Assembly: GCA_035525055.1 (NCBI GenBank)
Contig: DATLEZ010000031.1
Coordinates: 1-63,635, forward strand
Direction of reading: 5' to 3'
Length of the DNA: 63,635 nucleotides
Origin: DATEEG01 sp035525055
GTDB lineage: Bacteria > Actinomycetota > Acidimicrobiia > Spongiisociales > ZC4RG35
The notes beneath the pieces are model-generated. The model was not told the origin of the DNA. It did no database searches and saw nothing but the letters and a program-made list of their open reading frames with translations. The translations under genes were made by a program, and so were the position numbers. Below, in pieces: positions 34,179-43,452 of the stretch (positions within the stretch are counted from its first letter, which is position 1; each line of letters starts with the position of its first letter).

Positions 34179-34547
34179 CTGTCCGACGAAGCGCGCGTTG
34201 TATACGTCCAGACCCACGGGGTGGATGAGCCCTCCAAGGCTGCCACTCCGTTCTACCTGGCCACGGCTGGCGCCGCGATGGACATGGAAGTGTCGATCTA
34301 TTTCACCATGCACGGCCCCACTCTCCTCCAGAAGAGCGCTCAGGATCTGACAGTGAAACAGGGTGGTGCTCCGCTGTCGGTCTTCATAAAACAGGCACAG
34401 GACATCGGAGTGAAGTTCCTGGTGTGCCAGCCGTCGCTCGATCTCAACGACTTGCAGATGGAGGATCTGATCGATGGGGTGAAGATGATCGGGGGAGCTG
34501 CATTCAACGAATTGGCGGCGGAGGCCGATGCGGTGATCAGCTTCTGA
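34179..34547 (+). CDS. Second DsrE-family protein, apparent CTG start
   Basis: A 122-residue DsrE-like fold beginning SDEARVVYVQTHGVDEPSKA and with a single cysteine, Cys83, in the family position (KFLVCQPSLDLNDL). The frame is closed by a stop at 34161. The only possible initiation codons before the first beta strand are CTG at 34179, six bases after AAGGAG. The next usual start, GTG at 34221, would remove strand VVYVQTH. CTG initiation is therefore the best reading, with a sequence error as the alternative. It probably partners dsrE3A in sulfur relay. Confidence 0.82.
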   Translation: MSDEARVVYVQTHGVDEPSKAATPFYLATAGAAMDMEVSIYFTMHGPTLLQKSAQDLTVKQGGAPLSVFIKQAQDIGVKFLVCQPSLDLNDLQMEDLIDGVKMIGGAAFNELAAEADAVISF

Positions 34548-35284
34548 TGGCGACTGCCACCCGCGCCCCCGCACTGTTCACGCAAGATTCGGGGGCAACC
34601 CTCTCCCCCGACCACTACACCGAGGTCCCCTACGAGGAAAAGCTTCGCCTTTGGGAGCAGGTCAAGGCCGACTCCCGTTTCCCCGACTACATGTACGGCT
34701 GCTACGAGTGCGGCATCTGTGTGGCCGCCTGCCCCTCCGCCCGCTTTTACGACTTCTCGCCGAGGAAGATCGCCCAAGCCGCCGGCCGCGAGGATGTCGA
34801 ACTCATCTACGAGCAGATGAACGACGACGTCTGGAACTGTTCGCAATGTTTCTCCTGTGACCGCTGCCCCCGCCAGAACTCTCCGGGAGGTCTCATCACC
34901 ATCCTCCGCGAGGTGGCCGTCGCCAACGGCTTGGCCTCATCCAAAAAGGCCCTGGAGGGCTACACCCGGATCGTCTACAAGATCATGACCACCGGTACCC
35001 AGGTGTCCCCCGACATGCTTCAGCCCGACGCCTTCCCCGACTGGGGCCCGGATGTGCGGACGGTGTCGGAGAACCTCGATACCTGGCGCCGGGCGATGCC
35101 TCCAGAGACCCACCACACCACGTCGGCGAGCTGGATCGTGAGCAAGAAGACTCTCACCGAGCTCTATCTGATCTGGCACTACAGCGGGGTGATGGACATG
35201 ATCGCCCAGGTCGACGAGGGCCTGCACATGATCATTATGGACGTGATGGAAGAGTCCTTAGAAGAAGCCGGATACGAGATTTAA
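34547..35284 (+). CDS. shdrC1: sHdrC1, heterodisulfide-reductase-like Fe-S subunit
   Basis: A 245-residue ferredoxin-like subunit with two [4Fe-4S] sites: Cys52, 55, 58, 62 (CYECGICVAACP) and Cys98, 101, 104, 107 (CSQCFSCDRCP). The remaining 130 residues are helical and likely bind HdrB. It relays electrons between HdrA and HdrB in the sulfur-oxidising complex. ATG overlaps the preceding stop by one base (TGATG). First of the conserved order C1-B1-A-H-B3. Confidence 0.9.
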   Translation: MATATRAPALFTQDSGATLSPDHYTEVPYEEKLRLWEQVKADSRFPDYMYGCYECGICVAACPSARFYDFSPRKIAQAAGREDVELIYEQMNDDVWNCSQCFSCDRCPRQNSPGGLITILREVAVANGLASSKKALEGYTRIVYKIMTTGTQVSPDMLQPDAFPDWGPDVRTVSENLDTWRRAMPPETHHTTSASWIVSKKTLTELYLIWHYSGVMDMIAQVDEGLHMIIMDVMEESLEEAGYEI

Positions 35285-35294
35285 GGAGACTGCA

Positions 35295-36479
35295 TTGGGC
35301 CTCATTCCCCTACAAGCCATTCGGCGCAAACCGGTCCCCGATCCAGCCGATGCTCCCACCGAGGATATCCGCGAGCTTCTGTTCGAGTTGGAGGACGCCG
35401 GCGAGTTGATCGTGCAAAGAGTGCCGGAGCCGTACATAGAGGTGATGACCAAGTACGGGCGGACGAAAAAGATCCCAGTCGAGCAGACCTGGCATCACAA
35501 GTCGTGCGGGCAATGTGGACACATCCCGGGATACTCGACGTCGATCTTCTGGCTCAACCGCAAGCTGGGACTCGACTACTTCGACCCCACCGACCAGACC
35601 TCCTGCACCGCCTGGAACTACTACGCCTCCGCCACCTCCAACGCGGCTGCCCAGGCCGGCGTGGCGGTGCGCAACTTCGCTGCCGCGTTAGAGACCGGTT
35701 ACTTTCCGATGATCCACTGTGCCACCTCCTACGGCCATTACAAGGAGGTGCGACACGAGCTGGTCCACCATGCCGACCTCCGTGCCCAGGTACGCGACAT
35801 CATGGGCAAGCTGGGAAAGCCTCTGGTGCTCCCCGAAGAGATCGTTCACTACTCGGAGTGGGTCCATGCCATGCGCGATCGCTTTGTGGAGAAGCAGGTC
35901 TACGACTTCTCCAACCTCACTGTCACCGTCCACCCCGCCTGCCATTACTACAAGCTGATCAAGGAAGATGCCATCTACGATCCCGACATCTACGGAGGGG
36001 AGCGCACCGCCACCGTCTCGGCCATGGTTATGGCGCTGGGGGCGACGGTGGCCGACTACTCCACCTTCTTCGACTGCTGTGGGTTCGGCTTTCGCCACAT
36101 CCTGGTGGAGCGAGACTTCACCCGTTCCTTCGCCACCCAGCGAAAGATCGAGGTGATGAAGGAAGAGGCCAACCCCGACGTCACCATCACCCACGACACC
36201 GGTTGCGTCACCACCCTCGACAAGAGCCAGTTCTCCCCCGAAGCCCACAACCGCAAGGTGGGCATACCGGTTATGTCGGACGCCCAGTTCGCCGCCCTGG
36301 CGATGGGCGCCCATCCCTACCGGGTGTGCCAACTCCACTGGCACAGCACCGACAACCGGCCGCTTCTGGAGAAGATGGGGATCGACTGGAAGGCGGCCTG
36401 GGAGGAGTTCTCCGAAGACCTGGCACGGATCGAGCGGGGAGAGATCGAGTATTTGACCTGGGAGGAAGCCGGTGTCTAG
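35295..36479 (+). CDS. shdrB1: sHdrB1, CCG-domain catalytic subunit
   Basis: A 394-residue HdrB-like protein. Cysteine-rich elements are SCGQCGHIPGYS and TSCTAWNYY in the first half and HPACHYYKLI with FDCCGFGF in the second. These bind the non-cubane [4Fe-4S] clusters in HdrB relatives and mark the site of disulfide or sulfane chemistry. A late TGCVTTLDK and CQLHWHSTDNRP complete the set. TTG start with TTAAGGAGACTGCA before it. In sHdr the substrate is thought to be sulfur bound to a lipoate carrier. Confidence 0.9.
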   Translation: MGLIPLQAIRRKPVPDPADAPTEDIRELLFELEDAGELIVQRVPEPYIEVMTKYGRTKKIPVEQTWHHKSCGQCGHIPGYSTSIFWLNRKLGLDYFDPTDQTSCTAWNYYASATSNAAAQAGVAVRNFAAALETGYFPMIHCATSYGHYKEVRHELVHHADLRAQVRDIMGKLGKPLVLPEEIVHYSEWVHAMRDRFVEKQVYDFSNLTVTVHPACHYYKLIKEDAIYDPDIYGGERTATVSAMVMALGATVADYSTFFDCCGFGFRHILVERDFTRSFATQRKIEVMKEEANPDVTITHDTGCVTTLDKSQFSPEAHNRKVGIPVMSDAQFAALAMGAHPYRVCQLHWHSTDNRPLLEKMGIDWKAAWEEFSEDLARIERGEIEYLTWEEAGV

Positions 36480-37554
36480 CGGAGGAGTAGGGCACCGGGA
36501 ACCCGCCCGATGTGACAGGGTGCTGGTGATCGGGGCAGGGCCAGGAGGGCTGGAGGCGGCCCGGTTGGCAGCGGCGCTGGGCAGTGAAGTGTTGGTTGTG
36601 GAGAAACAGTCGGTCCTGGGTGGCACCCCCATCGCCGAGAGCTACGCCGCCTTGACTCACGGGTTCCGCTCGGCGGAAGAGGCGATGGGAGAGATGATGG
36701 CGGCGGCCGTCGATCAGACTGGGGTCATCATCCAGGCCTCCACCGAGGTCACCGCGGTGTCCGGTTCGGCCGGGAACTTCTCGGTGACCCTTAGTTCGGG
36801 GGAGACAGTCGAGGCGGGGGCGATCATCATCGCCACCGGCTTCCAGCACTTCGACCCCGGCCGCGAGACCCAGCAATACGGCTACTACGAGTTCGCCGAT
36901 GTCATCACCCTGGTTGATGCCGAGAAGATGCTCAAGGCCCACAACTTCGTCACCCCCTCCACCGGTGAGCCCCCGAAACGGGTCGCCTTCATCCAATGCG
37001 TCGGCTCCCGGGATCGCCAGATAGGAAACGAGTACTGCTCCAAAGTGTGCTGCGGGATCTCGTCCAAACAAGCGATCGAGATCCGTCAGCAAGTACCCGA
37101 CGCCCGGGTTTTCGTGTTCTACATCGATATGCGCATGTACGGCTATTGGGAGAACGAGATCTATTGGCCCGCCCAGGAAGAGCACAAGGTCAACTTCGTA
37201 AAAGGAATCGTGACCGAGATCCTGGCAAAGGGGGGCCGGTTGGTGATCAGGGGCGAGGACACCACCATGGGCCGCCCGATGGAGGTCCCCATGGACGTCG
37301 TGGTGCTGGCCGTGGGCATGGAACCAAGCCAGGGCACCCGCCGCATGGCTGAGATCTTGGGGGTGGCAACGAACAAGTACGGGTTCATCGAGCGGGCACC
37401 CGAGAGCCTCGACACCGTGGCCACCTCGGTGCCGGGGATCTTCGTGTGTGGGGCGGCCACAGGCCCGGCCGATCTCGACGACACCATCTCTTCGGCCGGA
37501 GCCGCCGCCGCCAAGGCCGTGGCCCTAGTCCGCCGGGCGGAGGTGCCGGCCTGA
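36472..37554 (+). CDS. shdrA: sHdrA, FAD-binding subunit
   Basis: A 360-residue flavoprotein with the FAD loop VLVIGAGPGGLEAARLA at residues 17-33 and a cluster motif CVGSRDRQIGNEYCSKVCCG near residues 177-196, the short sHdrA form without the extra ferredoxin domains of methanogen HdrA. The late VPGIFVCGAATGPADLDDTI is the second FAD contact. GTG start overlaps the B1 gene by eight bases. It is the electron-collecting centre of the complex, likely passing electrons to ETF in this cluster. Confidence 0.92.
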   Translation: MSSGGVGHREPARCDRVLVIGAGPGGLEAARLAAALGSEVLVVEKQSVLGGTPIAESYAALTHGFRSAEEAMGEMMAAAVDQTGVIIQASTEVTAVSGSAGNFSVTLSSGETVEAGAIIIATGFQHFDPGRETQQYGYYEFADVITLVDAEKMLKAHNFVTPSTGEPPKRVAFIQCVGSRDRQIGNEYCSKVCCGISSKQAIEIRQQVPDARVFVFYIDMRMYGYWENEIYWPAQEEHKVNFVKGIVTEILAKGGRLVIRGEDTTMGRPMEVPMDVVVLAVGMEPSQGTRRMAEILGVATNKYGFIERAPESLDTVATSVPGIFVCGAATGPADLDDTISSAGAAAAKAVALVRRAEVPA

Positions 37555-38327
37555 TCACTGAAACCTTCTACCGAGGCCAGGTGGTCGACACGCCGGCTGC
37601 GCGCGAGTTCACCGAGCAGGCCCTGGAGCGTGTGTCCCGTGAGGAGCTGGGCGACATAGCCAGCCTGCTGGAGAAGAAGGCGACCGCTTTTGGGGAGCTA
37701 CTTTCGCCGGGCCGGATAGGGACGATTACCGAGGATGAGGCCACCTCGCTCCTGCGCTCGGTTTTTTCATGTCGGCGCCGAGCCAAGATCATCCTGTCCG
37801 ATCTCACCCTTGATGGATTCCGGGAGCTGGTGGCCACGTTGCTCCACGGTGAAGGAGCGGTCGAAATGCGGCTCGAGGATTTCCATCTACGGATGGCTTT
37901 TATCGGAAAAGGAGTGCCGGAGAACACCGGCTACGACCTCGCCTCCGAGCTGCTCCATTTCGCCCAGCCCGACCTCCACTGGCTGTGGACCCGGTGGATC
38001 TGGGACCCGGACACCGAGACCGGCGCCCTGCCCCTGGTGCTCACGGAGGAGGTCGACCTGACCGGAGCGGGAATGGCCGAGACCTACCGGCGCGTCGGCT
38101 TTGCAATGTCGTTTATCGACCAGGTGGGCGAGGCGGCCGGATTCCGGGAGAAGGGTCACGGCCATTTCGACACAGACGTCTTCCTGGCCTGCGTTTACAC
38201 CGTCTACCTGTACACGACGTTGCGGATGCGGATGACCCAGGAGTTCAACCAGGTGATGCCCCAGGCAGGGGAGTTGCTGCGACGGCTGCTCGGGGTGTAT
38301 CGCTCGCCGCTTTTGGAGGTGGTGTGA
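37551..38327 (+). CDS. shdrH: sHdrH, conserved sHdr-associated protein; probable CTG start
   Basis: A 258-residue soluble, mostly helical protein of unknown function that in sHdr operons always follows sHdrA. Conserved-looking segments are RSVFSCRRRAKIILSDLTLD and DLHWLWTRWIWDPDTETGA. The frame best begins at CTG 37551 (CTGA overlap with the shdrA stop, GGAGG seven bases upstream). GTG at 37581 is an alternative that would drop ten residues and lacks a good ribosome site. It is the second apparent CTG start in this operon. Confidence 0.8.
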   Translation: MITETFYRGQVVDTPAAREFTEQALERVSREELGDIASLLEKKATAFGELLSPGRIGTITEDEATSLLRSVFSCRRRAKIILSDLTLDGFRELVATLLHGEGAVEMRLEDFHLRMAFIGKGVPENTGYDLASELLHFAQPDLHWLWTRWIWDPDTETGALPLVLTEEVDLTGAGMAETYRRVGFAMSFIDQVGEAAGFREKGHGHFDTDVFLACVYTVYLYTTLRMRMTQEFNQVMPQAGELLRRLLGVYRSPLLEVV

Positions 38328-39619
38328 TGGCCCGCCCCGTCAACCCCAAAGTGGAGCCGGAACGGGTCCACGAGATCGAACACGTGGAGTTGCGGGGAAT
38401 GGACATCTCCGGGCACTGGAACCGGATGTTCGACCCCCGGGTGATCACCGACTACGACATCGCCCAGCTCGACCGGGTCACCGACCTCCCTGGCGGGGAG
38501 TCAATGGGCTGGTGTTACCAATGTGCCCAATGCATAGCCGTCTGCCCGGTAGACCATGTCGGAAGCTATGGCCCGCGCAAGATCTATCGCGACATACAGC
38601 TCGGGATGGACTTCTTCACCTCGTCCGATCTCTGGCTGTGCACCACCTGCGGCAATTGCCTGCGGGTCTGCCCCAAAGAGGTCAACTTCCTCGACATAAT
38701 TCCGGCGGTCCGCAAAGAAGCGGTGCTGGCCGGCAACGTCCCCAAAGAGCTGCAGGACGTCTTCGAGAAGACCGCGCGGTACGGCAACCCTCTCGGCCAG
38801 AATCCCAAGCGGCGCCATGCTTGGACCAAAGGTTTGGAGGTGGAGGTTCCACTCATCTCCGAGTTGGGCCGCAAGGTCGAGGTGCTGTGGTGGGTTAGCG
38901 ATTATCCCTCATACCACCCTCGGGGCATCAACGCTTCCCGTTCATTGGCCAGGGTGTTCCACAAGTTGGGAATCGATTTCGCCATCCTTGGGGCCGACGA
39001 GCACCACGACGGCGATTCCATGCTGAGAGCGGGTGAGCCCGGGCTTTTCGAGATGCTGGCCGACCACAACATCGAGGTGCTCAACCGCTACGAGTTCGAC
39101 CTGCTGGTGACCACCGATCCCCACGCCTACAACGCTTTTCTCCATGAGTACCCCCAGCGCGGCGGCACCTACAACGTCGCCCATTACAGCCGCTTCCTCG
39201 CCGACCGGATCGGCGAGCTCGGCCTCTCCGAGGACGTGCAGCGCAAGATCACCTTCCATGACCCCTGCTATCTGGGCCGTCACAATGGCGAGTACCAGGC
39301 ACCGCGCGATCTCATCAGCGCCCTGCCCGGCGCCGAGTTGGTCGAGATGTGGCGGATCAAAGAGAACGGCTACTGCTGTGGCGGCGGAGGCGGTGGGATG
39401 TGGCTCGATGGCCACGCCGGCGGGCACCAGCGGATGCGACTCTCCGAGAAGCGGGTGTTGGAGGCGATCGAGACCGGGGCCGACACCCTATGCGTGGTGT
39501 GCCCCTACGAGGTCTCCCGGTTCGAGGACGCCGTGAAGTCCACCAACAACGACGGGAAGCTCGCGGTGAGAGACATCGCCGAGTTGCTGGCCGAGGCTCT
39601 CGGCCTTCCCACCGACTGA
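38327..39619 (+). CDS. shdrB3: sHdrB3, HdrC-HdrB fusion (HdrD-like, soluble)
   Basis: A 430-residue fusion. The N-terminal ferredoxin part has two clusters: Cys63, 66, 69, 73 (CYQCAQCIAVCP) and Cys105, 108, 111, 115 (CTTCGNCLRVCP). The C-terminal CCG part has HDPCYLGRHNGEYQAPR, ENGYCCGGGGGGMW and CVVCPYE. There is no membrane segment. Replacing separate C2 and B2 by one fused B3 and following with etfBA is the type II arrangement. The C-terminal half is closely similar to that of the membrane oxidoreductase at 41353-43452, suggesting duplication. Confidence 0.9.
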   Translation: MARPVNPKVEPERVHEIEHVELRGMDISGHWNRMFDPRVITDYDIAQLDRVTDLPGGESMGWCYQCAQCIAVCPVDHVGSYGPRKIYRDIQLGMDFFTSSDLWLCTTCGNCLRVCPKEVNFLDIIPAVRKEAVLAGNVPKELQDVFEKTARYGNPLGQNPKRRHAWTKGLEVEVPLISELGRKVEVLWWVSDYPSYHPRGINASRSLARVFHKLGIDFAILGADEHHDGDSMLRAGEPGLFEMLADHNIEVLNRYEFDLLVTTDPHAYNAFLHEYPQRGGTYNVAHYSRFLADRIGELGLSEDVQRKITFHDPCYLGRHNGEYQAPRDLISALPGAELVEMWRIKENGYCCGGGGGGMWLDGHAGGHQRMRLSEKRVLEAIETGADTLCVVCPYEVSRFEDAVKSTNNDGKLAVRDIAELLAEALGLPTD

Positions 39620-39648
39620 GCGCTGGCGACCGGAGGGGAGAGAGACAG

Positions 39649-40407
39649 ATGAATATCGCTGTGCTGATGAGGGCCGTGCCCGATCCGGTGGAGGAGCTGG
39701 AGGTGTCCGCCGACGGGACCGACCTCGACCGCGACTTCCTCGGCTTCGTGCTCAACGAGTTCGACGAGCACGCCCTCGAGGAGGCCCTGCTGCTGAAGGA
39801 GGAGGCCGGCGGTTCGGTGACCGCCTTCGCCCTCGGCACCGCCGATGAGGTGACCCAGATCCTGCACACCGCTCTCGCCAAGGGTGCCGCCGCCGCCGTC
39901 AAGCTGGGCAACGGCCTCGAGCCGCTCGATGCCCATGCTCAGGCCGAGCTTTTCGCCGAAGCGGTCAAGGGGGGATCTTTCGACGCGGTGCTGTGTGGGG
40001 TACAGGCGTCCGACGAACTCGATGGGCAAGTGGCCATGCTCCTGGCGGCCAGGCTCGGGCTACCCCACGTTTCGGTGGTGGTGGGGGTGCGACTCGCCGA
40101 CGGCGGCCTCACGGTGACCAAGGAATATTGGGCTGGGATTACCGCCGAGTTCGGGGTGGACCTGCCGGTCGTGCTCGGGGTGCAAGCGGCGCGCCAGCCT
40201 CCACGCTACGTGGCGGTAGCCAAGATTCGAGAGGCCCAGCAATCGGGGGCGCTGCAAGAGACAGACGTGACGGCCCCAATGTCGGCCTCCGGATTGAGAG
40301 TGACGGCCATGCGAATCCCGGAGACTGCCGAAGGAGCCGAGATGATTTCCGGTGATGAGATGGCCGCCGCGGATCGGATCGCCGAACTGATCAGGCAGGC
40401 GCGATGA
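39649..40407 (+). CDS. etfB: Electron transfer flavoprotein beta subunit
   Basis: A 252-residue ETF beta subunit. It opens MNIAVLMRAVPDP, with VLNEFDEHALEEALLLKEEA and VLCGVQASDELDGQVAMLLA, the usual nucleotide-binding and dimer elements. AMP or FAD use decides whether it bifurcates; this cannot be told here. ATG 39649 follows GGAGGGGAGAGAGACAG. It lies between shdrB3 and etfA (4-base overlap), so ETF is the likely direct electron acceptor of sHdr. Confidence 0.93.
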   Translation: MNIAVLMRAVPDPVEELEVSADGTDLDRDFLGFVLNEFDEHALEEALLLKEEAGGSVTAFALGTADEVTQILHTALAKGAAAAVKLGNGLEPLDAHAQAELFAEAVKGGSFDAVLCGVQASDELDGQVAMLLAARLGLPHVSVVVGVRLADGGLTVTKEYWAGITAEFGVDLPVVLGVQAARQPPRYVAVAKIREAQQSGALQETDVTAPMSASGLRVTAMRIPETAEGAEMISGDEMAAADRIAELIRQAR

Positions 40408-41339
40408 CGGTCTTGGTGTTGACAGAGCATTTGCAGGGTGCGTTCACCGATGCCACCTTTGAAGCGCTGGCGGTGGCCCGCCGTCTGGGTGGACCGGTGG
40501 AGGCCGTGTTGGCGGGCCCGGCGTCGATGGCTGGGCAGCTTGCCAGCGCCGACCGGGTGCTGCTGGTGGATGATCCAGCGTTGGAGTCGTTCAACCCCGA
40601 GGCGTACGCCCGGGTCTTTGCGGCGTTGGTAGCCGAGCGGCAACCGGCGGTGGTGTTGGTTCCATACACCTCGATGGGGATGGACATCGCCTCCGAGGTG
40701 TCGGTGCGTTGTGGCCTGCCCCTGGTCTCGTATTGCACGGACGTTCGGGTCGATGGGGGTCTCTTCGCCACCTGCCGGTTGTATGCGGGAAAGATCGAGG
40801 TGGATGTCGAGGTGGCGGGTGGTCGGGGGGTGTTCGCCATGTTGTCGGGTTCGGCCGCCGCCGCCGACGCCCGATCGGGCGGTGCGGGGGAGGTGGTCAA
40901 GGTTGATGCTCCCGATCTGTCTGATTTGCGGACCCGGTTCGAGCGGCTGATCGAACCGGCCGGTGGCGATGTCGACATCACCGCCGTTGAAATCCTCGTG
41001 GTGGTGGGGCGGGGGATCGAGTCCAAGGACAACATCGCCCAGGCCGAGGCCCTGGCGGCCGCCCTCGGCGGCGCGGTGGCCTGCTCGCGGCCCATCGTCG
41101 ACCAGGGCTGGCTCCCCAAGACCCGCCAGGTGGGCAAGTCGGGGTTGACGGTCAAGCCCAAGGTGTACCTGGCCCTGGGGGTGAGCGGAGCCCCCGAGCA
41201 CCTGGAGGGGATGCGCAAGGCCTCCACCATCATCGCCGTCAATAAGGACCCCAAGGCACCGATCTTCGGGGTTGCCCAATACGGCTGGGTAGGCGACCTG
41301 TTCGATCTCCTCCCCGAGCTGACTGACAGGGTGGGATGA
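40404..41339 (+). CDS. etfA: Electron transfer flavoprotein alpha subunit
   Basis: A 311-residue ETF alpha subunit. The C-terminal FAD-binding domain shows VVGRGIESKDNIAQAEALAA, ACSRPIVDQGWLPKTRQVG and LALGVSGAPEHLEGM; the last matches the usual GISGAxQH motif with changes. The N-terminal half carries the partner fold. With EtfB it carries electrons to the membrane oxidoreductase encoded 14 bases downstream. Confidence 0.93.
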   Translation: MTVLVLTEHLQGAFTDATFEALAVARRLGGPVEAVLAGPASMAGQLASADRVLLVDDPALESFNPEAYARVFAALVAERQPAVVLVPYTSMGMDIASEVSVRCGLPLVSYCTDVRVDGGLFATCRLYAGKIEVDVEVAGGRGVFAMLSGSAAAADARSGGAGEVVKVDAPDLSDLRTRFERLIEPAGGDVDITAVEILVVVGRGIESKDNIAQAEALAAALGGAVACSRPIVDQGWLPKTRQVGKSGLTVKPKVYLALGVSGAPEHLEGMRKASTIIAVNKDPKAPIFGVAQYGWVGDLFDLLPELTDRVG

Positions 41340-41352
41340 GTGCGGTGACACC

Positions 41353-43452
41353 GTGATTGTCGGCGTTGTCCTGTTGGGGGAGAACGAGGCCGGGAGAGAG
41401 ACCTTTCTCAACCTCGGATCGGGCTCGGTGGTCGCCTTCTACCTGTTGGCCCTCGTCGCTATTTCGGTGTTCCTATTCGGATTCTGGATCCGGCTGCGCA
41501 AGTACCGGCGAGGGAGGCGAATCGGCCGTTTGAGCTGGCGGCGGATCGAGCGGGCGGTCGTCGATCTCGCCTCCCAGCGCACGATTGGAAAGCGCGATCC
41601 GCTCGTTCGGGCCGCCCATTTCTTCGTGTTCTGGGGTTTCCTGGTCCTCCTCGCCGCCACCACCATCATCGCCATCGACGAGGACGTGATCGGGCTCTTC
41701 CTCGGTCGCCCCGATCTCCAGTTCTGGAGAGGGGCCTTCTACATCGGCTACTCCCTGGTGGTGGATGTCTTCTCGTTGGGATTCATCGCCGGGCTGCTGG
41801 TCCTGGCCTGGCGGCGACGCCAGCGCCCCTTCCGCCTGAACTATGCCCGAGTCGATCGAGAGCAGGACTCTTCCGATCGGCGCGGCTACACGCTCGACGA
41901 CCGCGCCTTCCTCATCATCCTCCTTTTCCTGGGACTGAGCGGCCTGCTGCTGGAGGGATTCCGCATCGCCGCCACCGAGTTTCCCGATTTCGAACTGGCT
42001 TCGGTGGGGGGATGGCTGGTGGCTCTGCTCACCTCCGGGTTCGGACCCGAGGGAAATGAGACGGCGCGGATTGTGACATGGTGGATACACGCCTTTGCCG
42101 CTTTGGCGTTCATCGCCTCTATCCCCTACTCGAAGGCGATGCACATGGTGGTCGATGTCGCCAACCTGGCTCTCACCGACCCGGACTCGGCCCGACGTCT
42201 CCCGGCTGCCGACGGCCAGGCCGCGGCAGTGCAACTGAAAGCGTTCACGATTAAGGAGTTGCTCGATTTCGATTCTTGCACCAAATGCGGTCGCTGCCAC
42301 GAGGTATGCCCCGCCCGCGCCTCGGGGGCACCCCTCTCGCCGCGTGACCTCATCCTCGACCTACGGGAATGGGCCGATGGCCTCTCCCGGATCAATCTGT
42401 GGTACGGCCCGGGCGCTCAACCCCGTCATCAGAATGCGGTCGGGCTGGCCGGCGGTGTGATCGCTGCCGAGACCCTGTGGGCCTGCACCACCTGCATGGC
42501 CTGTATGGAGGTCTGTCCGGTGGGGATCGAACACGTTCCCACCATCGTCGGGCTCCGCCGCCAGCTAGTCGACAAGGGAGATATGGAGCCAGGCCTGCAG
42601 AACGCCTTCCAGGCGCTGACCCGGGCCGGCAACAGCTTCGGACAGCCCGCCAAACAGCGAGCCCGTTGGACCAAGGGCGCCCAGGTTGAAGTCAAGGACG
42701 CCCGGGTCCAAACGGTGGAATGGCTGTGGTTCGTCGGCGACTACGCCTCCTACGACCCCCGGGCCCAGCAGGTCAGCCAGACCGTCGCTCGACTGCTCGA
42801 GCGGGCCGGGATCGACTTTGGAATACTCTTTGATGCCGAGCGCAACTCGGGAAACGACGTCCGCCGCGCAGGCGAGGAGGGGCTCTTCGACATGCTGCGC
42901 GATCAAAACCGGGAGGCGCTGGCCACCGCCTCGTATCGGCGAATCTTCACCACCGACCCGCACACCCTCAACGCCCTCTGCAACGAGTACGGAATACCGG
43001 AGGCAATGCACTACACGCAGCTGCTTGACGGCCTGGTCGCGTCGGGTGAGCTGGTGTTGGGCAGGCTGGACGGGAAGGCCACCTACCACGACCCCTGCTA
43101 CCTGGGCCGTTACGCCGAAGAGTACGAGGCGCCCCGTACATTGATCAAAGCCACGGGTCTCGATCTGATCGAAATGGGACGGTGCCGAGAAAACAGCTTC
43201 TGCTGCGGCGCTGGCGGCGGACGCATTTGGATGGACGACTCGGGGCTGGCCGAGCGGCCCTCCGAGAACCGGATACGGGAAGCGGTGGCCCTGGGCGACG
43301 ATGTCCGTTATTTCGTGGTCGCCTGCCCCAAGGACTTGGTGATGTATTCGGAGGCGGTGAGGAGCACCGGCCACGAGAGCAGGCTGGAGGTGGTCGACGT
43401 CGCCCAGCTACTCGAGCGGGCGCTAGAGATGAAGGCGGTCCCGGTTGGCTGA
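41353..43452 (+). CDS. emo: Membrane-bound HdrDE-like ETF:menaquinone oxidoreductase
   Basis: A 699-residue fusion. Residues about 25-260 hold six helices of a NarI/HdrE-type haem b anchor. A ferredoxin part follows with clusters near residues 308-320 (CTKCGRCHEVCP) and 377-390 (CTTCMACMEVCP). The last 300 residues are an HdrB/D-like CCG domain with HDPCYLGRYAEEYEAPR and NSFCCGAGGGRIW. Such proteins take electrons from ETF and reduce menaquinone. GTG start. Position directly after etfBA strongly supports this job as the exit of sHdr electrons to respiration. Confidence 0.88.
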   Translation: MIVGVVLLGENEAGRETFLNLGSGSVVAFYLLALVAISVFLFGFWIRLRKYRRGRRIGRLSWRRIERAVVDLASQRTIGKRDPLVRAAHFFVFWGFLVLLAATTIIAIDEDVIGLFLGRPDLQFWRGAFYIGYSLVVDVFSLGFIAGLLVLAWRRRQRPFRLNYARVDREQDSSDRRGYTLDDRAFLIILLFLGLSGLLLEGFRIAATEFPDFELASVGGWLVALLTSGFGPEGNETARIVTWWIHAFAALAFIASIPYSKAMHMVVDVANLALTDPDSARRLPAADGQAAAVQLKAFTIKELLDFDSCTKCGRCHEVCPARASGAPLSPRDLILDLREWADGLSRINLWYGPGAQPRHQNAVGLAGGVIAAETLWACTTCMACMEVCPVGIEHVPTIVGLRRQLVDKGDMEPGLQNAFQALTRAGNSFGQPAKQRARWTKGAQVEVKDARVQTVEWLWFVGDYASYDPRAQQVSQTVARLLERAGIDFGILFDAERNSGNDVRRAGEEGLFDMLRDQNREALATASYRRIFTTDPHTLNALCNEYGIPEAMHYTQLLDGLVASGELVLGRLDGKATYHDPCYLGRYAEEYEAPRTLIKATGLDLIEMGRCRENSFCCGAGGGRIWMDDSGLAERPSENRIREAVALGDDVRYFVVACPKDLVMYSEAVRSTGHESRLEVVDVAQLLERALEMKAVPVG

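Noticed and set aside
35504..36490. Long plus-strand open frame inside shdrB1.
   Set aside because: A shadow of shdrB1, rich in Arg/Pro/Leu, no conserved motif; shdrB1 has all expected cysteines.
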